From contig JAVEVE010000007.1 of NCBI GenBank assembly GCA_034005165.1, forward strand, positions 1-64,000: 64,000 nt of DNA, given 5' to 3'. Positions 50,529-59,326 of the stretch are shown here, one piece after another (the first letter of the stretch is position 1; each line of letters starts with the position of its first letter). The position numbers were made by a program, and so were the translations under genes. The notes beneath the pieces were generated by a model. It worked only from the letters and a program-made list of their open reading frames with translations, ran no database searches and was not told the DNA's origin. Source of the DNA: UBA1573 sp034005165 (GTDB lineage Bacteria; Pseudomonadota; Alphaproteobacteria; Micavibrionales; Micavibrionaceae).

Positions 50529-52230
50529 AAATGTGCTCCTCTGCCTCTGCACCGGGATGTGTTACTGCGCCATTAACGGCAGGACCAACCAACTGCGCAT
50601 ATTTCCACAACGCACCTGATTGGTATCTATTTTGTCTAGGCTTCCATTCTTTACGTCGTCCATCCAACTCATCATCGGAAAGCAACACATCCAACTTACC
50701 TTTTTCGGCATCAATGCGGATTACATCACCGTCTTTTAATAAACCAATTGGTCCACCAACTGCTGCTTCCGGCCCAACATGACCAATACAGAAGCCCCGA
50801 GTTCCTCCGGAAAATCTTCCGTCAGTAATCAAGGCTACTTTACCGCCCATCCCCTGACCGTAAAGAGCGCCTGTTGTTGAGAGCATTTCGCGCATGCCGG
50901 GCCCCCCTTTGGGACCTTCGTAGCGGATAATCAGGACATCGCCTTCCTGAAATTGTTTGTTCTGAACGGCATCAAAACATTCTTGCTCTGAATCGAAGCA
51001 TCTTGCCGGCCCCTCAAAAACAAGTTTTTCCATTCCTGCAATCTTTACGATTGCACCATCAGGCGCAAGATTCCCTTTTAAGCCAACAACACCGCCTGTC
51101 ATAGAAAGAGGCGCAGTGATCGGCAGCACAACATCCTGATTTTCAGGAAAGGCCACATTCTCGAGATTTTCTGCGATTGTTTTCCCTGTGACAGTCATGC
51201 AGTCCCCGTGCAGATACCCTCCCTTCAGGAGCTCTTTTAAAACAACCGATACGCCACCTATATCAAACAAATCCTTGGCAACGTATTTCCCACCGGGTTT
51301 CAAGCTGGCAAGATATGGCGTTCTACGCATCACTTCACAGACATCATGCAAATCAAACTTGATCCCTGCCTCGTGTGCGATTGCAGGCAAGTGCAGTGCC
51401 GCATTTGTCGATCCGCCTGTTGCTGCCACAATCATTGCCGCATTTTCCAAGGACTTGCGTGTTACGATATCTCTCGGGCGAATATTTTTCTTTATCAGCT
51501 CGACTACAGCTTTACCCGAAGCTGCGGCATATTCATCGCGTGTTTCATATGGTGCGGGAGCCCCCGCAGAGTTTGGCAACGCCAAACCAATTGCTTCGGA
51601 TACGCATGCCATCGTATTGGCAGTGAATTGTCCGCCACAAGCACCAGCTGACGGACAAGCAACGCATTCCATTTCTTTCAAGTCCGCATCAGAAAATTCA
51701 CCCGTTGCATGTTTTCCTACACCCTCAAAAACATCAATCACAGTGACATCTTGACCTCGGAATTTTCCTGGGAGAATTGAGCCGCCGTACATAAAAACAG
51801 ATGGGACATTGAGCCGAACCATAACCATCATCATTCCGGGCAATGACTTATCACATCCGGCAAGTCCCACAAGAGCATCATAGCAATGGCCACGCATAGT
51901 CAATTCAACTGAATCGGCAATTGTATCCCTTGACGGAAGACTGGAACGCATGCCTTCATGGCCCATGGCAATTCCATCCGTTACAGTTATGGTTGTAAAT
52001 TCTCTCGGGGTTGCACCGCTTTCAGAAACACCTCTTTTTACGGATTGTGCCTGACGTTGGAGAGCAATGTTACATGGAGCCGCCTCGTTCCAGCATGTAG
52101 CAACACCGACGAGAGGCTGGTGAATTTCTTCCTCAGTCATGCCCATTGCATAGTAATATGAACGGTGAGGAGCGCTCTTTGGTCCTTCAGTTACGTATCT
52201 GCTGACCAGCTTTGATTTATCCCACTTCAT
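50515..52230 (-). CDS. ilvD: Dihydroxy-acid dehydratase
   Basis: IlvD is the third common enzyme of valine and isoleucine synthesis and carries an Fe-S cluster. The 571-residue product has the three cluster cysteines in the family blocks VATCWNEAAPCN, GLAGCDKSLPGM and CPSAGACGGQFTANTM, and the C-terminal GPKGGPGMREML, DGRFSGGTRGFCIGHVGPEA motifs. Length is normal. It begins 12 bases after a PH-domain gene and runs into the transpeptidase gene with overlap, so five leftward genes from pfkA to the transpeptidase may form one operon. Confidence 0.97.
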   Translation of the reverse strand: MKWDKSKLVSRYVTEGPKSAPHRSYYYAMGMTEEEIHQPLVGVATCWNEAAPCNIALQRQAQSVKRGVSESGATPREFTTITVTDGIAMGHEGMRSSLPSRDTIADSVELTMRGHCYDALVGLAGCDKSLPGMMMVMVRLNVPSVFMYGGSILPGKFRGQDVTVIDVFEGVGKHATGEFSDADLKEMECVACPSAGACGGQFTANTMACVSEAIGLALPNSAGAPAPYETRDEYAAASGKAVVELIKKNIRPRDIVTRKSLENAAMIVAATGGSTNAALHLPAIAHEAGIKFDLHDVCEVMRRTPYLASLKPGGKYVAKDLFDIGGVSVVLKELLKGGYLHGDCMTVTGKTIAENLENVAFPENQDVVLPITAPLSMTGGVVGLKGNLAPDGAIVKIAGMEKLVFEGPARCFDSEQECFDAVQNKQFQEGDVLIIRYEGPKGGPGMREMLSTTGALYGQGMGGKVALITDGRFSGGTRGFCIGHVGPEAAVGGPIGLLKDGDVIRIDAEKGKLDVLLSDDELDGRRKEWKPRQNRYQSGALWKYAQLVGPAVNGAVTHPGAEAEEHIYADI

Positions 52231-52242
52231 TTTAGAACCCCT

Positions 52243-52788
52243 CTATTCTTCTTTACCTTTCGAAGCAGATTCATTAGCCTCTTTGGGATTTTCGATCTGA
52301 ACTTTCATTACTTTTTGAGATTTCTTATAAAGGATATCGTCCACGATATTTCTAACCTGCGCAGCATTGGCAAGATACGGAATGTAGGAATATCGTGATC
52401 CCGTTCCTGTCAGAACGACAGTTCCGTAATTTAGGAAATGTCCCACAATATTTCTCTGAATTTCTATACTTTCGATGCGATCCAGACGAACCTGAACTGT
52501 GTCTATCTTTACAATTCCTGAACGAAAGAAAACACGTTGATTGGTTACAACCAAGAGAAGGATTGATTTCAGTATAAATGCGTATGTAAAAGTCAAAACA
52601 GAAACCCCACAAAGAAAATATCCTAATGGAGCAGCAATCATCCCGAACAGAAACGCTATAAACAGAACCGCAATAGCCTTCCAGAAAATAGCGTTCGAGA
52701 CGACGCCTTTCACAAGGATCTTTTCGCCCTCTCGTAACTTGTCTGGCAGATCATAATTCGGGTTTGAAAGAATATCTTCTCGTATCAT
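52243..52788 (-). CDS. Membrane PH-domain protein, second of a pair
   Basis: This 181-residue protein has a cytosolic start, two adjacent transmembrane helices (about 34-80) and a C-terminal bacterial PH domain (DUF304/bPH2 type), recognised by VVTNQRVFFRSGIV, VRLDRIESIEIQRNIVGHFLNYGTVVLTGTG and a charged C-terminal tail. GAGGGGC lies before the ATG. It resembles the previous leftward gene in order of parts, so the two are probably ancient duplicates. Molecular function is unknown. Confidence 0.8.
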   Translation of the reverse strand: MIREDILSNPNYDLPDKLREGEKILVKGVVSNAIFWKAIAVLFIAFLFGMIAAPLGYFLCGVSVLTFTYAFILKSILLLVVTNQRVFFRSGIVKIDTVQVRLDRIESIEIQRNIVGHFLNYGTVVLTGTGSRYSYIPYLANAAQVRNIVDDILYKKSQKVMKVQIENPKEANESASKGKEE

Positions 52789-52831
52789 AGCGCGCCCCTC
52801 TGACAGGTATTTTTATAAATGCGTATATAAA

Positions 52832-53392
52832 TTAACCGTTTCTGGCTTTCTCAATCGCCTTACGGAATCTTATAGGTTCAGCAAGGTTCGGCATAATCAT
52901 TTCGCCAACACCCATCCCATGAATAATCAAACGCCCGAAATCAAAAATACGTCCCCAGAATGATTGAACAACAGACACACTTTCAATTCTATCAATACTC
53001 ATTTCTCCGACATTACGTGCGATCAACCCTCTTTTAAATATAATCCGGTTACTGGTTACAACAATCTCCGTTGTTGCCTTGATAACCATCATGTGTGCAA
53101 ATCGCCAAAGACCAAGAATAAAAATAAACAAAGCTACAAACTTTATAATCGGATGCATTTTGCGGATAATCGTCAACCATCCATCGTCCGGCTCTAACGA
53201 ATAGGATAACAGGTATACAGAAATCGACATCGGCAAGTGAGCCACAAGTGACTGGACTGCAAATAACAATGAAAGCGCAAAAAATGTTCCCCAGACAATC
53301 GCCATAATAGCTTGAAAATCATAGAACCAATGGAATTTAGCTACATAGATGATATCTTCATCCGAAGATAGCGATTGCTGGACGTATAGCAT
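52832..53392 (-). CDS. Membrane PH-domain protein, first of a pair
   Basis: This 186-residue protein has two hydrophobic segments (about 27-50 and 83-105) followed by a bacterial PH domain (VVTSNRIIFKRGLIARNVGEMSIDRIESV and FDFGRLIIHGMGVGE). Its ATG shares a base with the pfkA stop (TAATG), so its translation depends on pfkA. It has the same parts as the next gene. Such pairs occur in many bacteria; the function is unknown, with envelope or membrane lipid roles as guesses. Confidence 0.8.
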   Translation of the reverse strand: MLYVQQSLSSDEDIIYVAKFHWFYDFQAIMAIVWGTFFALSLLFAVQSLVAHLPMSISVYLLSYSLEPDDGWLTIIRKMHPIIKFVALFIFILGLWRFAHMMVIKATTEIVVTSNRIIFKRGLIARNVGEMSIDRIESVSVVQSFWGRIFDFGRLIIHGMGVGEMIMPNLAEPIRFRKAIEKARNG

Positions 53393-54477
53393 TAAACTTC
53401 GTCTCCCAATGAAATCCCCAATGCTCTGGCGGTATGAACAAGAGAACTATTCACATCAATTGCCTGGTAGGCTGCAATTGCGGCCTCAATAGGCACATCG
53501 ACGACCTCTCGGTTTTTCCATGCCACCATGCGATCAAATTTTCCTTCGGCAATCAAATCTACGGCGCGGACACCAAATGCAGACGCTATTAAACGATCAT
53601 TATATGTCGGTGAACTCCCGCGTTGGACATGCCCCAGAACAGTAACGCGCGTTTCCGATCCGGTTGCTTTAAAAATTTGGTCGCCGATGTAGTGGCCAAT
53701 CCCACCATATCGCATCTGTCCGTCACTGAATTTCATTTGGGCACTTTCTCCGTCCAGTGTTTTGACAGCCTCGGAAACAACAACCAATGCAAAGTTCCGC
53801 CCGCCGTCTTTTACTTGAGAGATTTTCTTAGCGATGCTTGATATTTTGTATGGAATTTCAGGGATTAGAATAACATCTGCACCGCCGGCAATTCCGGCAG
53901 TCAATGCGATATGCCCTGCATCACGCCCCATCACTTCCAAAACCATAACACGGTCATGAGAAGCTGCGGTTGGTTGCAAACGATCAAGCGCTTCTGTTGC
54001 AACAGAGACTGCAGTATCAAAGCCGATCGATGTCTCTGTTTCACCGATATCGTTATCAATTGTTTTAGGAATCCCCACCATACGAATCCCCCCCTGCATC
54101 GCAAGCTTTCTCAGAATCGCAAAACTCCCGTCTCCGCCGATACCGATAACAGCCTCAAGTCCCAACTTTTTAAAGCCACCGATAATTTCATCAGTGCGGT
54201 CTTTAATCGTGCCGTCAGGCATCGGATAAGCGAACGGGTTTCCCTTATTGGTCGTCCCCAAAATTGTGCCGCCCATACGCATGACATGATTGTCAAACAT
54301 ATCAGGTGTTAAAACCTTATATTGAACAGGATCACACAACAGACCTGCAGTCCCGTCCAGAATTCCATAAACTTCCCAGCCCAAGAGGTCCGCTCTATGT
54401 ACAGCAGCACGAATCGCTGCATTAAGACCTGCACAATCACCACCGCTGGTTAATATACCTATTCTTTTTTTTGCCAT
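53392..54477 (-). CDS. pfkA: 6-phosphofructokinase
   Basis: PfkA phosphorylates fructose 6-phosphate in glycolysis. The 361-residue product has the nucleotide loop SGGDCAGLNAAI, GGDGS at 114-118, PKTIDNDI at 137-144 and the GRDAGHIALTAGIAGGAD and VLGHVQRGSSPT substrate blocks. The residues that predict donor are G117 (as in ATP enzymes) with K138 (as in pyrophosphate enzymes), a mixed pattern; ATP is more likely because the glycine usually decides. It is the first gene of the leftward group ending at the transpeptidase. The 271-base gap upstream holds its promoter. Confidence 0.93.
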   Translation of the reverse strand: MAKKRIGILTSGGDCAGLNAAIRAAVHRADLLGWEVYGILDGTAGLLCDPVQYKVLTPDMFDNHVMRMGGTILGTTNKGNPFAYPMPDGTIKDRTDEIIGGFKKLGLEAVIGIGGDGSFAILRKLAMQGGIRMVGIPKTIDNDIGETETSIGFDTAVSVATEALDRLQPTAASHDRVMVLEVMGRDAGHIALTAGIAGGADVILIPEIPYKISSIAKKISQVKDGGRNFALVVVSEAVKTLDGESAQMKFSDGQMRYGGIGHYIGDQIFKATGSETRVTVLGHVQRGSSPTYNDRLIASAFGVRAVDLIAEGKFDRMVAWKNREVVDVPIEAAIAAYQAIDVNSSLVHTARALGISLGDEV

Positions 54478-54748
54478 GTTGCCTCTGTTTCCGGAGAATT
54501 ATTTTTGATTTATACGAATTGCTCCACATTAACTAGTCCGTCAATCTGAAACAGACACAACATACTTTGATTGCCTTGAAACGTAAATGCCCCAGACACT
54601 GGAAATCTTCATATATCCTGATATTTTGCGCCAGAACATCTATTGCAACGCAATATTGCCCTGACAAGACGGTGGGGAAGTTGAATTCTTACTACTCAAA
54701 AGAGATTTAATCTGTTAAAAGTATCCGAAACATAGGGTTATATGATTT

Positions 54749-54949
54749 ATGGTAGATGAAGACTCCTTGCGCGAGCAACTGGAAGACCTCCAGAAACAGC
54801 ATAAGCAGCTGGACGAACAAATCAATCTCTTGAGTCAGGCAGGTGCTGTCGATTTTCTGACAATTGCCAAACTCAAGAAAGAAAAACTGCGTCATAAGGA
54901 CATGATTTCCCGTATCGAAAGCATGCTTATTCCGGATATTTTGGCATGA
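54749..54949 (+). CDS. YdcH family (DUF465) small protein
   Basis: This 66-residue coiled-coil protein matches the YdcH/DUF465 family: REQLEDLQKQHKQLDEQINLL, then TIAKLKKEKLRHKDMISRIES. Its stop and the purE start overlap by four bases (ATGA), the conserved arrangement in Alphaproteobacteria. The function of the family is not known. An ATG at 54749 follows AGGG at a somewhat long distance. Confidence 0.8.
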   Translation: MVDEDSLREQLEDLQKQHKQLDEQINLLSQAGAVDFLTIAKLKKEKLRHKDMISRIESMLIPDILA

Positions 54950-55440
54950 GCGAGAGCGACCCAAGCGCAATTGTCGGTATTATTATGGGATCCCAATCCG
55001 ACTGGGAAACAATGTCTCATGCCCATGAAATTCTTCATAAACTTGGCGTCTCTCACGAAACACGCATCGTTTCAGCACATCGCACACCGGAGCGCCTTTT
55101 TGAATATGCAAAATCAGCAAAAGGCCGTGGCCTGAAAGTTATCATTGCCGGAGCCGGCGGAGCTGCCCATTTACCGGGAATGACCGCCAGCATGACCCCT
55201 CTTCCAGTTTTAGGGGTTCCTGTTGAAAGTAAAGCTCTGAGCGGAATGGACAGCTTACTATCCATCGCCCAAATGCCAGGCGGAGTTCCTGTGGGGACCT
55301 TGGCAATCGGTAAGGCAGGCGCAATCAATGCAGCATTATTAGCTGCATCAATTCTATCCCTGAACGATCCTGATTTGGCATTTAGATTAGACCAATTCCG
55401 CAAAGACCAGACCAATAATGTCGCAGAAATCCCTCAATAA
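54946..55440 (+). CDS. purE: N5-carboxyaminoimidazole ribonucleotide mutase
   Basis: PurE converts N5-CAIR to CAIR in purine synthesis. The 164-residue product is the class I type: IIMGSQSDWETM at the start, SAHRTPERLFEYA with the catalytic histidine, AGAGGAAHLPGMTAS and the GMDSLLSIAQMPGGVPVGT loop. The length is normal and the partner purK follows with a 23-base overlap, as expected when PurK makes N5-CAIR. Upstream ydcH is co-translated. Confidence 0.97.
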   Translation: MSESDPSAIVGIIMGSQSDWETMSHAHEILHKLGVSHETRIVSAHRTPERLFEYAKSAKGRGLKVIIAGAGGAAHLPGMTASMTPLPVLGVPVESKALSGMDSLLSIAQMPGGVPVGTLAIGKAGAINAALLAASILSLNDPDLAFRLDQFRKDQTNNVAEIPQ

Positions 55441-56494
55441 ACCAGCTCAGGTTCTCGGAATACTTGGTGGTGGACAGCTGGGCCGCATGTCGGCAATGGC
55501 GGCAGCCCGCCTTGGCATCAAGACTCATATATTCTGCCCAGAACAGGACTCCCCGGCATCTCATGTTTCAGCACAAACATATGTGGCATCTTATGATGAT
55601 AAAGATGCCCTTAAGGCTTTTGCCAAATCAGTTGACGTTGTTTCCTACGAGTTTGAAAATATCCCTGTTGAAACAGTTCGTTATCTCAAAAAATTTAAAC
55701 CTGTTTATCCTGATGAAACCCTATTAGAGATTGCGCAGCACCGCTGGACAGAGAAACAGTTTCTCAATGATATTGGCATCCCGACAGCGCGGTGGGCTAA
55801 AGCTACGAGCGCAACAGATATTGAGGCAACACTTAAAGATTGGGGTGTAAACTCTTGCATTATTAAGACAACTCGTTTCGGATACGATGGCAAGGGGCAA
55901 GCCAAAATTTCCAAGTTTACGGATATTGTCCCCGCATGGTCATCCCTTAAAACAGATGAAGTCATTATCGAATCCCTTGTAGCGTTCAAACATGAAATCT
56001 CCGTGATTGTTGCTCGGGATCTGTTTGGCAAAGTTCAAAGCTATGCACCCGCCCTCAATGATCATAAAAATCATATTCTGGCGAAGACAACAGCACCCGC
56101 TCCTCTTAACGAGAACCTTTTGAAACATGCTACACAAATGGCGGAAAAACTGGCTAAACGCGTTGGATTAGTTGGCGTCCTCGGGCTAGAATTGTTTGTA
56201 ACCAAGGACAATCAGATTATAGCCAATGAAATTGCGCCGCGCACCCATAACTCCGGTCACTGGACAATTGACGCCTGCTCTGTTTCCCAATTTGAAAACC
56301 ACGTCAGATGTGTGTGCGGCTTGCCGGTCGGCAAAGCGGATCGTCACTCTGATGCCGTGATGATCAATCTGATTGGCGACGAGATTGCGCTCGTCGAAAA
56401 ATACCTTTCAAAGAAAGATGCCAATATCCATCTTTACGGTAAGCCCGAAGTTCGGGCCGGCCGTAAAATGGGGCATATCACTATTTTGAAATAA
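55418..56494 (+). CDS. purK: N5-carboxyaminoimidazole ribonucleotide synthase
   Basis: PurK uses ATP and bicarbonate to carboxylate AIR. The 358-residue ATP-grasp product has GILGGGQLGRMSAMAA near the start, the TTRFGYDGKGQ loop, the VGVLGLELFVTKDNQIIANEIAPRTHNSGHWTI block with metal ligands, and a typical C-terminus. It starts inside purE and ends nine bases before the convergent amn gene, without an obvious terminator between. Confidence 0.97.
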   Translation: MSQKSLNKPAQVLGILGGGQLGRMSAMAAARLGIKTHIFCPEQDSPASHVSAQTYVASYDDKDALKAFAKSVDVVSYEFENIPVETVRYLKKFKPVYPDETLLEIAQHRWTEKQFLNDIGIPTARWAKATSATDIEATLKDWGVNSCIIKTTRFGYDGKGQAKISKFTDIVPAWSSLKTDEVIIESLVAFKHEISVIVARDLFGKVQSYAPALNDHKNHILAKTTAPAPLNENLLKHATQMAEKLAKRVGLVGVLGLELFVTKDNQIIANEIAPRTHNSGHWTIDACSVSQFENHVRCVCGLPVGKADRHSDAVMINLIGDEIALVEKYLSKKDANIHLYGKPEVRAGRKMGHITILK

Positions 56495-56503
56495 TCTGCG
56501 TTT

Positions 56504-58012
56504 TTATTGGAATGCGACTTCGTTGAAGCTCCGCAGCTTGCGACTGTGCAAGCGGTCTTCCCCAATGTCACGCAAAAGTGCCATAGTCAATAAGCCGATT
56601 TGTAAATGCTGCTCCACGCGCTGGCGATAAAAACTTTCAGCCATACCAGGGAGCTTCAACATACCGTGAAGAGGCTTATCCGAGACGCACAATAATGTCC
56701 CATAAGGTACGCGGAAACGAAAACCATTAGCGGCAATTGTTCCTGATTCCATATCCAATGCAATTGCACGAGATTGACTGAGACGCGCATTTTTACGAAT
56801 ACTTGGACGGAGCTCCCAGTTTCTGTCATCAACAGATGCTACTGTTCCTGTCCGCATTATTTTCTTCAAATCATACCCTTCCAAGCCTGTAACCTGTGCT
56901 ACGGCTTGCTCAAGCGTCAATTGAATTTCGGATAGCGCTGGAATCGGTATAGATGGGTGCAAATCGCGATAGAGAACATTGTCTTCGCGCAAGTATCCGT
57001 GTGCCAAACAATAATCCCCGAGATTCTGTGAATTACGAAGCCCTGCACAGTGGCCCAGCATAATCCATGCATGCGGACGCAAGACTGCGATATGGTCTGT
57101 AATTGTTTTGGCGTTGGATGGGCCGACACCGATATTGACCATGGTAATGCCAGATCCATCTGCACGCTTTAGGTGATAAGCCGGCATTTGAGGCATACGA
57201 CGTGCCCCATCACCTTTGCTGTCATTCGGCATATTTGCAATATTCTTGTTATAGGTCACGACATTGCCCGGCTCCACAAAGGCAGTATATTCCGCCTTAC
57301 TTTCCCGCAGCTTCGGATCGTCGGTTTCCATCATAGTCTGATGAGCAATCTTGACGAATTCATCAATATAGAATTGATAGTTTGTGAAGATCACATAGTT
57401 TTGAAAGTGAGCTGCATTTGTACCTGTATAGTGACGCAAGCGCAAAACAGACATATCAACGCGCGGCGCAGTAAAAAGAGACAGAGGAGCATCATCCCCG
57501 TCTGAAGGGAAGTGCGTCCCGTTTGCAATTTCGTCATCCATAATCGACAAATCTGGCAGATCAAATACGTTCGGCAGAGCCTCCATATGGCGCGGCGTCA
57601 AATCCCCTTCGACATGGAAATCTTCACCCAAAACAAAATGAATAGGCATTGGTGTATCACTGATCCCGACTTCAACAGGAACTTCATGATTTTTAAGGAG
57701 TAAACGTATCTGCTCGCGGTAATAATGTCCAAAAATATCCGGACGTGTCAGTGTCGTCGAATATGTTCCGGGACGTGGAACAAAACCATATGATAGCCTT
57801 GAGTCAACACGCTTGGCATTATCAACTTTAATTTTAAGATACGGATAGCATTCTGTAATGCGCTCGGTTTTGAAATCCTTACTCTTGGAAAATGCATCGA
57901 ATTCTTCAAGCAAGTGGTTGCGCCCCGCCTCGTAGAGTTCGGTGATGCATTGCAGCGCTTCGTCTGCATCGGTAAATTTATATACCTTATTGAATGATTT
58001 CAAAAATGACAT
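56504..58012 (-). CDS. amn: AMP nucleosidase
   Basis: Amn hydrolyses AMP to adenine and ribose 5-phosphate and limits AMP levels. The 502-residue product has the Amn-specific N-terminal domain (about 1-180; YGFVPRPGTYSTTLTRPDIFGHYYREQI) and a nucleoside phosphorylase-like catalytic domain with GVGPSNAKTITDHIAVLRPHAWIMLGHCAGL and ALDMESGTIAANGFRFRVPYGTLLCVSD, where the acidic pair binds ribose. Length is normal. It is opposite to the purine genes, to which it is metabolically related. Confidence 0.95.
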   Translation of the reverse strand: MSFLKSFNKVYKFTDADEALQCITELYEAGRNHLLEEFDAFSKSKDFKTERITECYPYLKIKVDNAKRVDSRLSYGFVPRPGTYSTTLTRPDIFGHYYREQIRLLLKNHEVPVEVGISDTPMPIHFVLGEDFHVEGDLTPRHMEALPNVFDLPDLSIMDDEIANGTHFPSDGDDAPLSLFTAPRVDMSVLRLRHYTGTNAAHFQNYVIFTNYQFYIDEFVKIAHQTMMETDDPKLRESKAEYTAFVEPGNVVTYNKNIANMPNDSKGDGARRMPQMPAYHLKRADGSGITMVNIGVGPSNAKTITDHIAVLRPHAWIMLGHCAGLRNSQNLGDYCLAHGYLREDNVLYRDLHPSIPIPALSEIQLTLEQAVAQVTGLEGYDLKKIMRTGTVASVDDRNWELRPSIRKNARLSQSRAIALDMESGTIAANGFRFRVPYGTLLCVSDKPLHGMLKLPGMAESFYRQRVEQHLQIGLLTMALLRDIGEDRLHSRKLRSFNEVAFQ

Positions 58013-58087
58013 AGACAGATTCCTTTATGTCTATGATAAAGGAAAACATCTCGGACGTCTACGGGATGAACGATATCCTCTTTTTTT

Positions 58088-59254
58088 CTAGCTGGGCAGC
58101 CCGACTAATGTCTTAGCAAACTCATCAGGATGAAAGGCTTGCAAATCTTCAATATCCTCTCCAACACCGACAGCATAGATAGGAAGTCCAAACTTATCCG
58201 CCAAGGCCACGACTACGCCGCCTTTTGCAGAACCGTCCAACTTGGTTACAACCAGCCCGGTTAATTGGACAATACCCGAGAATGTCTCAACCTGAGAGAT
58301 AGCATTTTGCCCTGTCGTTGCGTCTAGAACCAGAATAACCTCATGCGGGACATTCTCGTCCTTTTTCTTTAGGACGCGAGAAATTTTCTCAAGCTCCGCC
58401 ATCAAATTAGCTTTGTTATGCAGGCGTCCTGCTGTATCAATCAGCAACAAATCTACATTCTCGGCCACCGCTTTTTCATAGGCACTGTATGCCAATGCCG
58501 CAGAATCTGATCCTATTTCACTGGAAATCAGGGGACACTTGGTACGATCAGCCCAGATTTGCAGTTGTTCGATCGCTGCTGCACGGAAAGTATCTCCAGC
58601 CGCCATCATGACTTTTTTATGCTGTCTGTAATGAAACTGGTAGGCAAGCTTTCCGATCGTCGTTGTCTTCCCAACCCCATTGACCCCGCATACCAAAACT
58701 GTCCTTGGGCCATTTTCCGCCCGTTCAACATTCAACTCACGTTCGTTCTTTTTGAGGATTGTCGCGATCTCTTCCGCCAATGCTATCTGAACTTCTTGTG
58801 TGGAGTTTTCTTTATCAAACTTTCTTTCTTTCAAAGACTGAACAAGGCGCGCGGCAGTTGACGGCCCCAAATCAGCAGAAATCAGCAAATCTTCCAATTC
58901 TTCCAAAGTTTGAGCATCGGGTTTCTTTTTCGAGAACAAATCTCCAAGACCGCTGCCGATTTTTCCTGAGGATTTTGACAGACCTCCCGTCAGACGGGAT
59001 AACCATCCGCCCCCCATATCTTCTTTTTTAACTTCAGGCTTTGGCTCTGATTTAGCATACGGAATTTCTTCGAGCTCATCGATTACTTCCGTCTCTGTTT
59101 CGTTCAGTTCATGCTTTTCAAATTCAGGATCAAGCTCCGCCTCATATTCCACAGGAGGCTCGATGGCAGGGTCATTCGGATTGTGAACAATCTTGTCTTC
59201 GGCTTCTTCTCTCTCTTGTCGAGCGGACTTATTTTTCTTACGCCAGAATAACAT
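58088..59254 (-). CDS. ftsY: Signal recognition particle receptor FtsY
   Basis: FtsY is the SRP receptor GTPase for cotranslational membrane targeting. The 388-residue product has an acidic, charged A-region (about 1-80), and the NG domain with P-loop GVNGVGKTTTIGKLA, DTFRAAAIEQLQ, DTAGRLHNKANLM, VTKLDGSAKGG and the closing GVGEDIEDLQAFHPDEFAK. It lies 72 bases downstream of mtaB on the same strand, the usual mtaB-ftsY pairing in Alphaproteobacteria. Confidence 0.97.
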   Translation of the reverse strand: MLFWRKKNKSARQEREEAEDKIVHNPNDPAIEPPVEYEAELDPEFEKHELNETETEVIDELEEIPYAKSEPKPEVKKEDMGGGWLSRLTGGLSKSSGKIGSGLGDLFSKKKPDAQTLEELEDLLISADLGPSTAARLVQSLKERKFDKENSTQEVQIALAEEIATILKKNERELNVERAENGPRTVLVCGVNGVGKTTTIGKLAYQFHYRQHKKVMMAAGDTFRAAAIEQLQIWADRTKCPLISSEIGSDSAALAYSAYEKAVAENVDLLLIDTAGRLHNKANLMAELEKISRVLKKKDENVPHEVILVLDATTGQNAISQVETFSGIVQLTGLVVTKLDGSAKGGVVVALADKFGLPIYAVGVGEDIEDLQAFHPDEFAKTLVGLPS

Positions 59255-59326
59255 TTTTGGACCTCATATATTTACTACTGTCTTAGCACAGTTTCTCTAG
59301 GAATACCAAGTCGTTTAGGGACAAAC

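Noticed and set aside
54642..54659. Overlapping small palindromes (ATTGC-AAC-GCAAT and GCAATATTGC) upstream of ydcH-purE
   Set aside because: Too short to be significant in an AT-rich 271-base gap; no matching site near other purine genes in the window.
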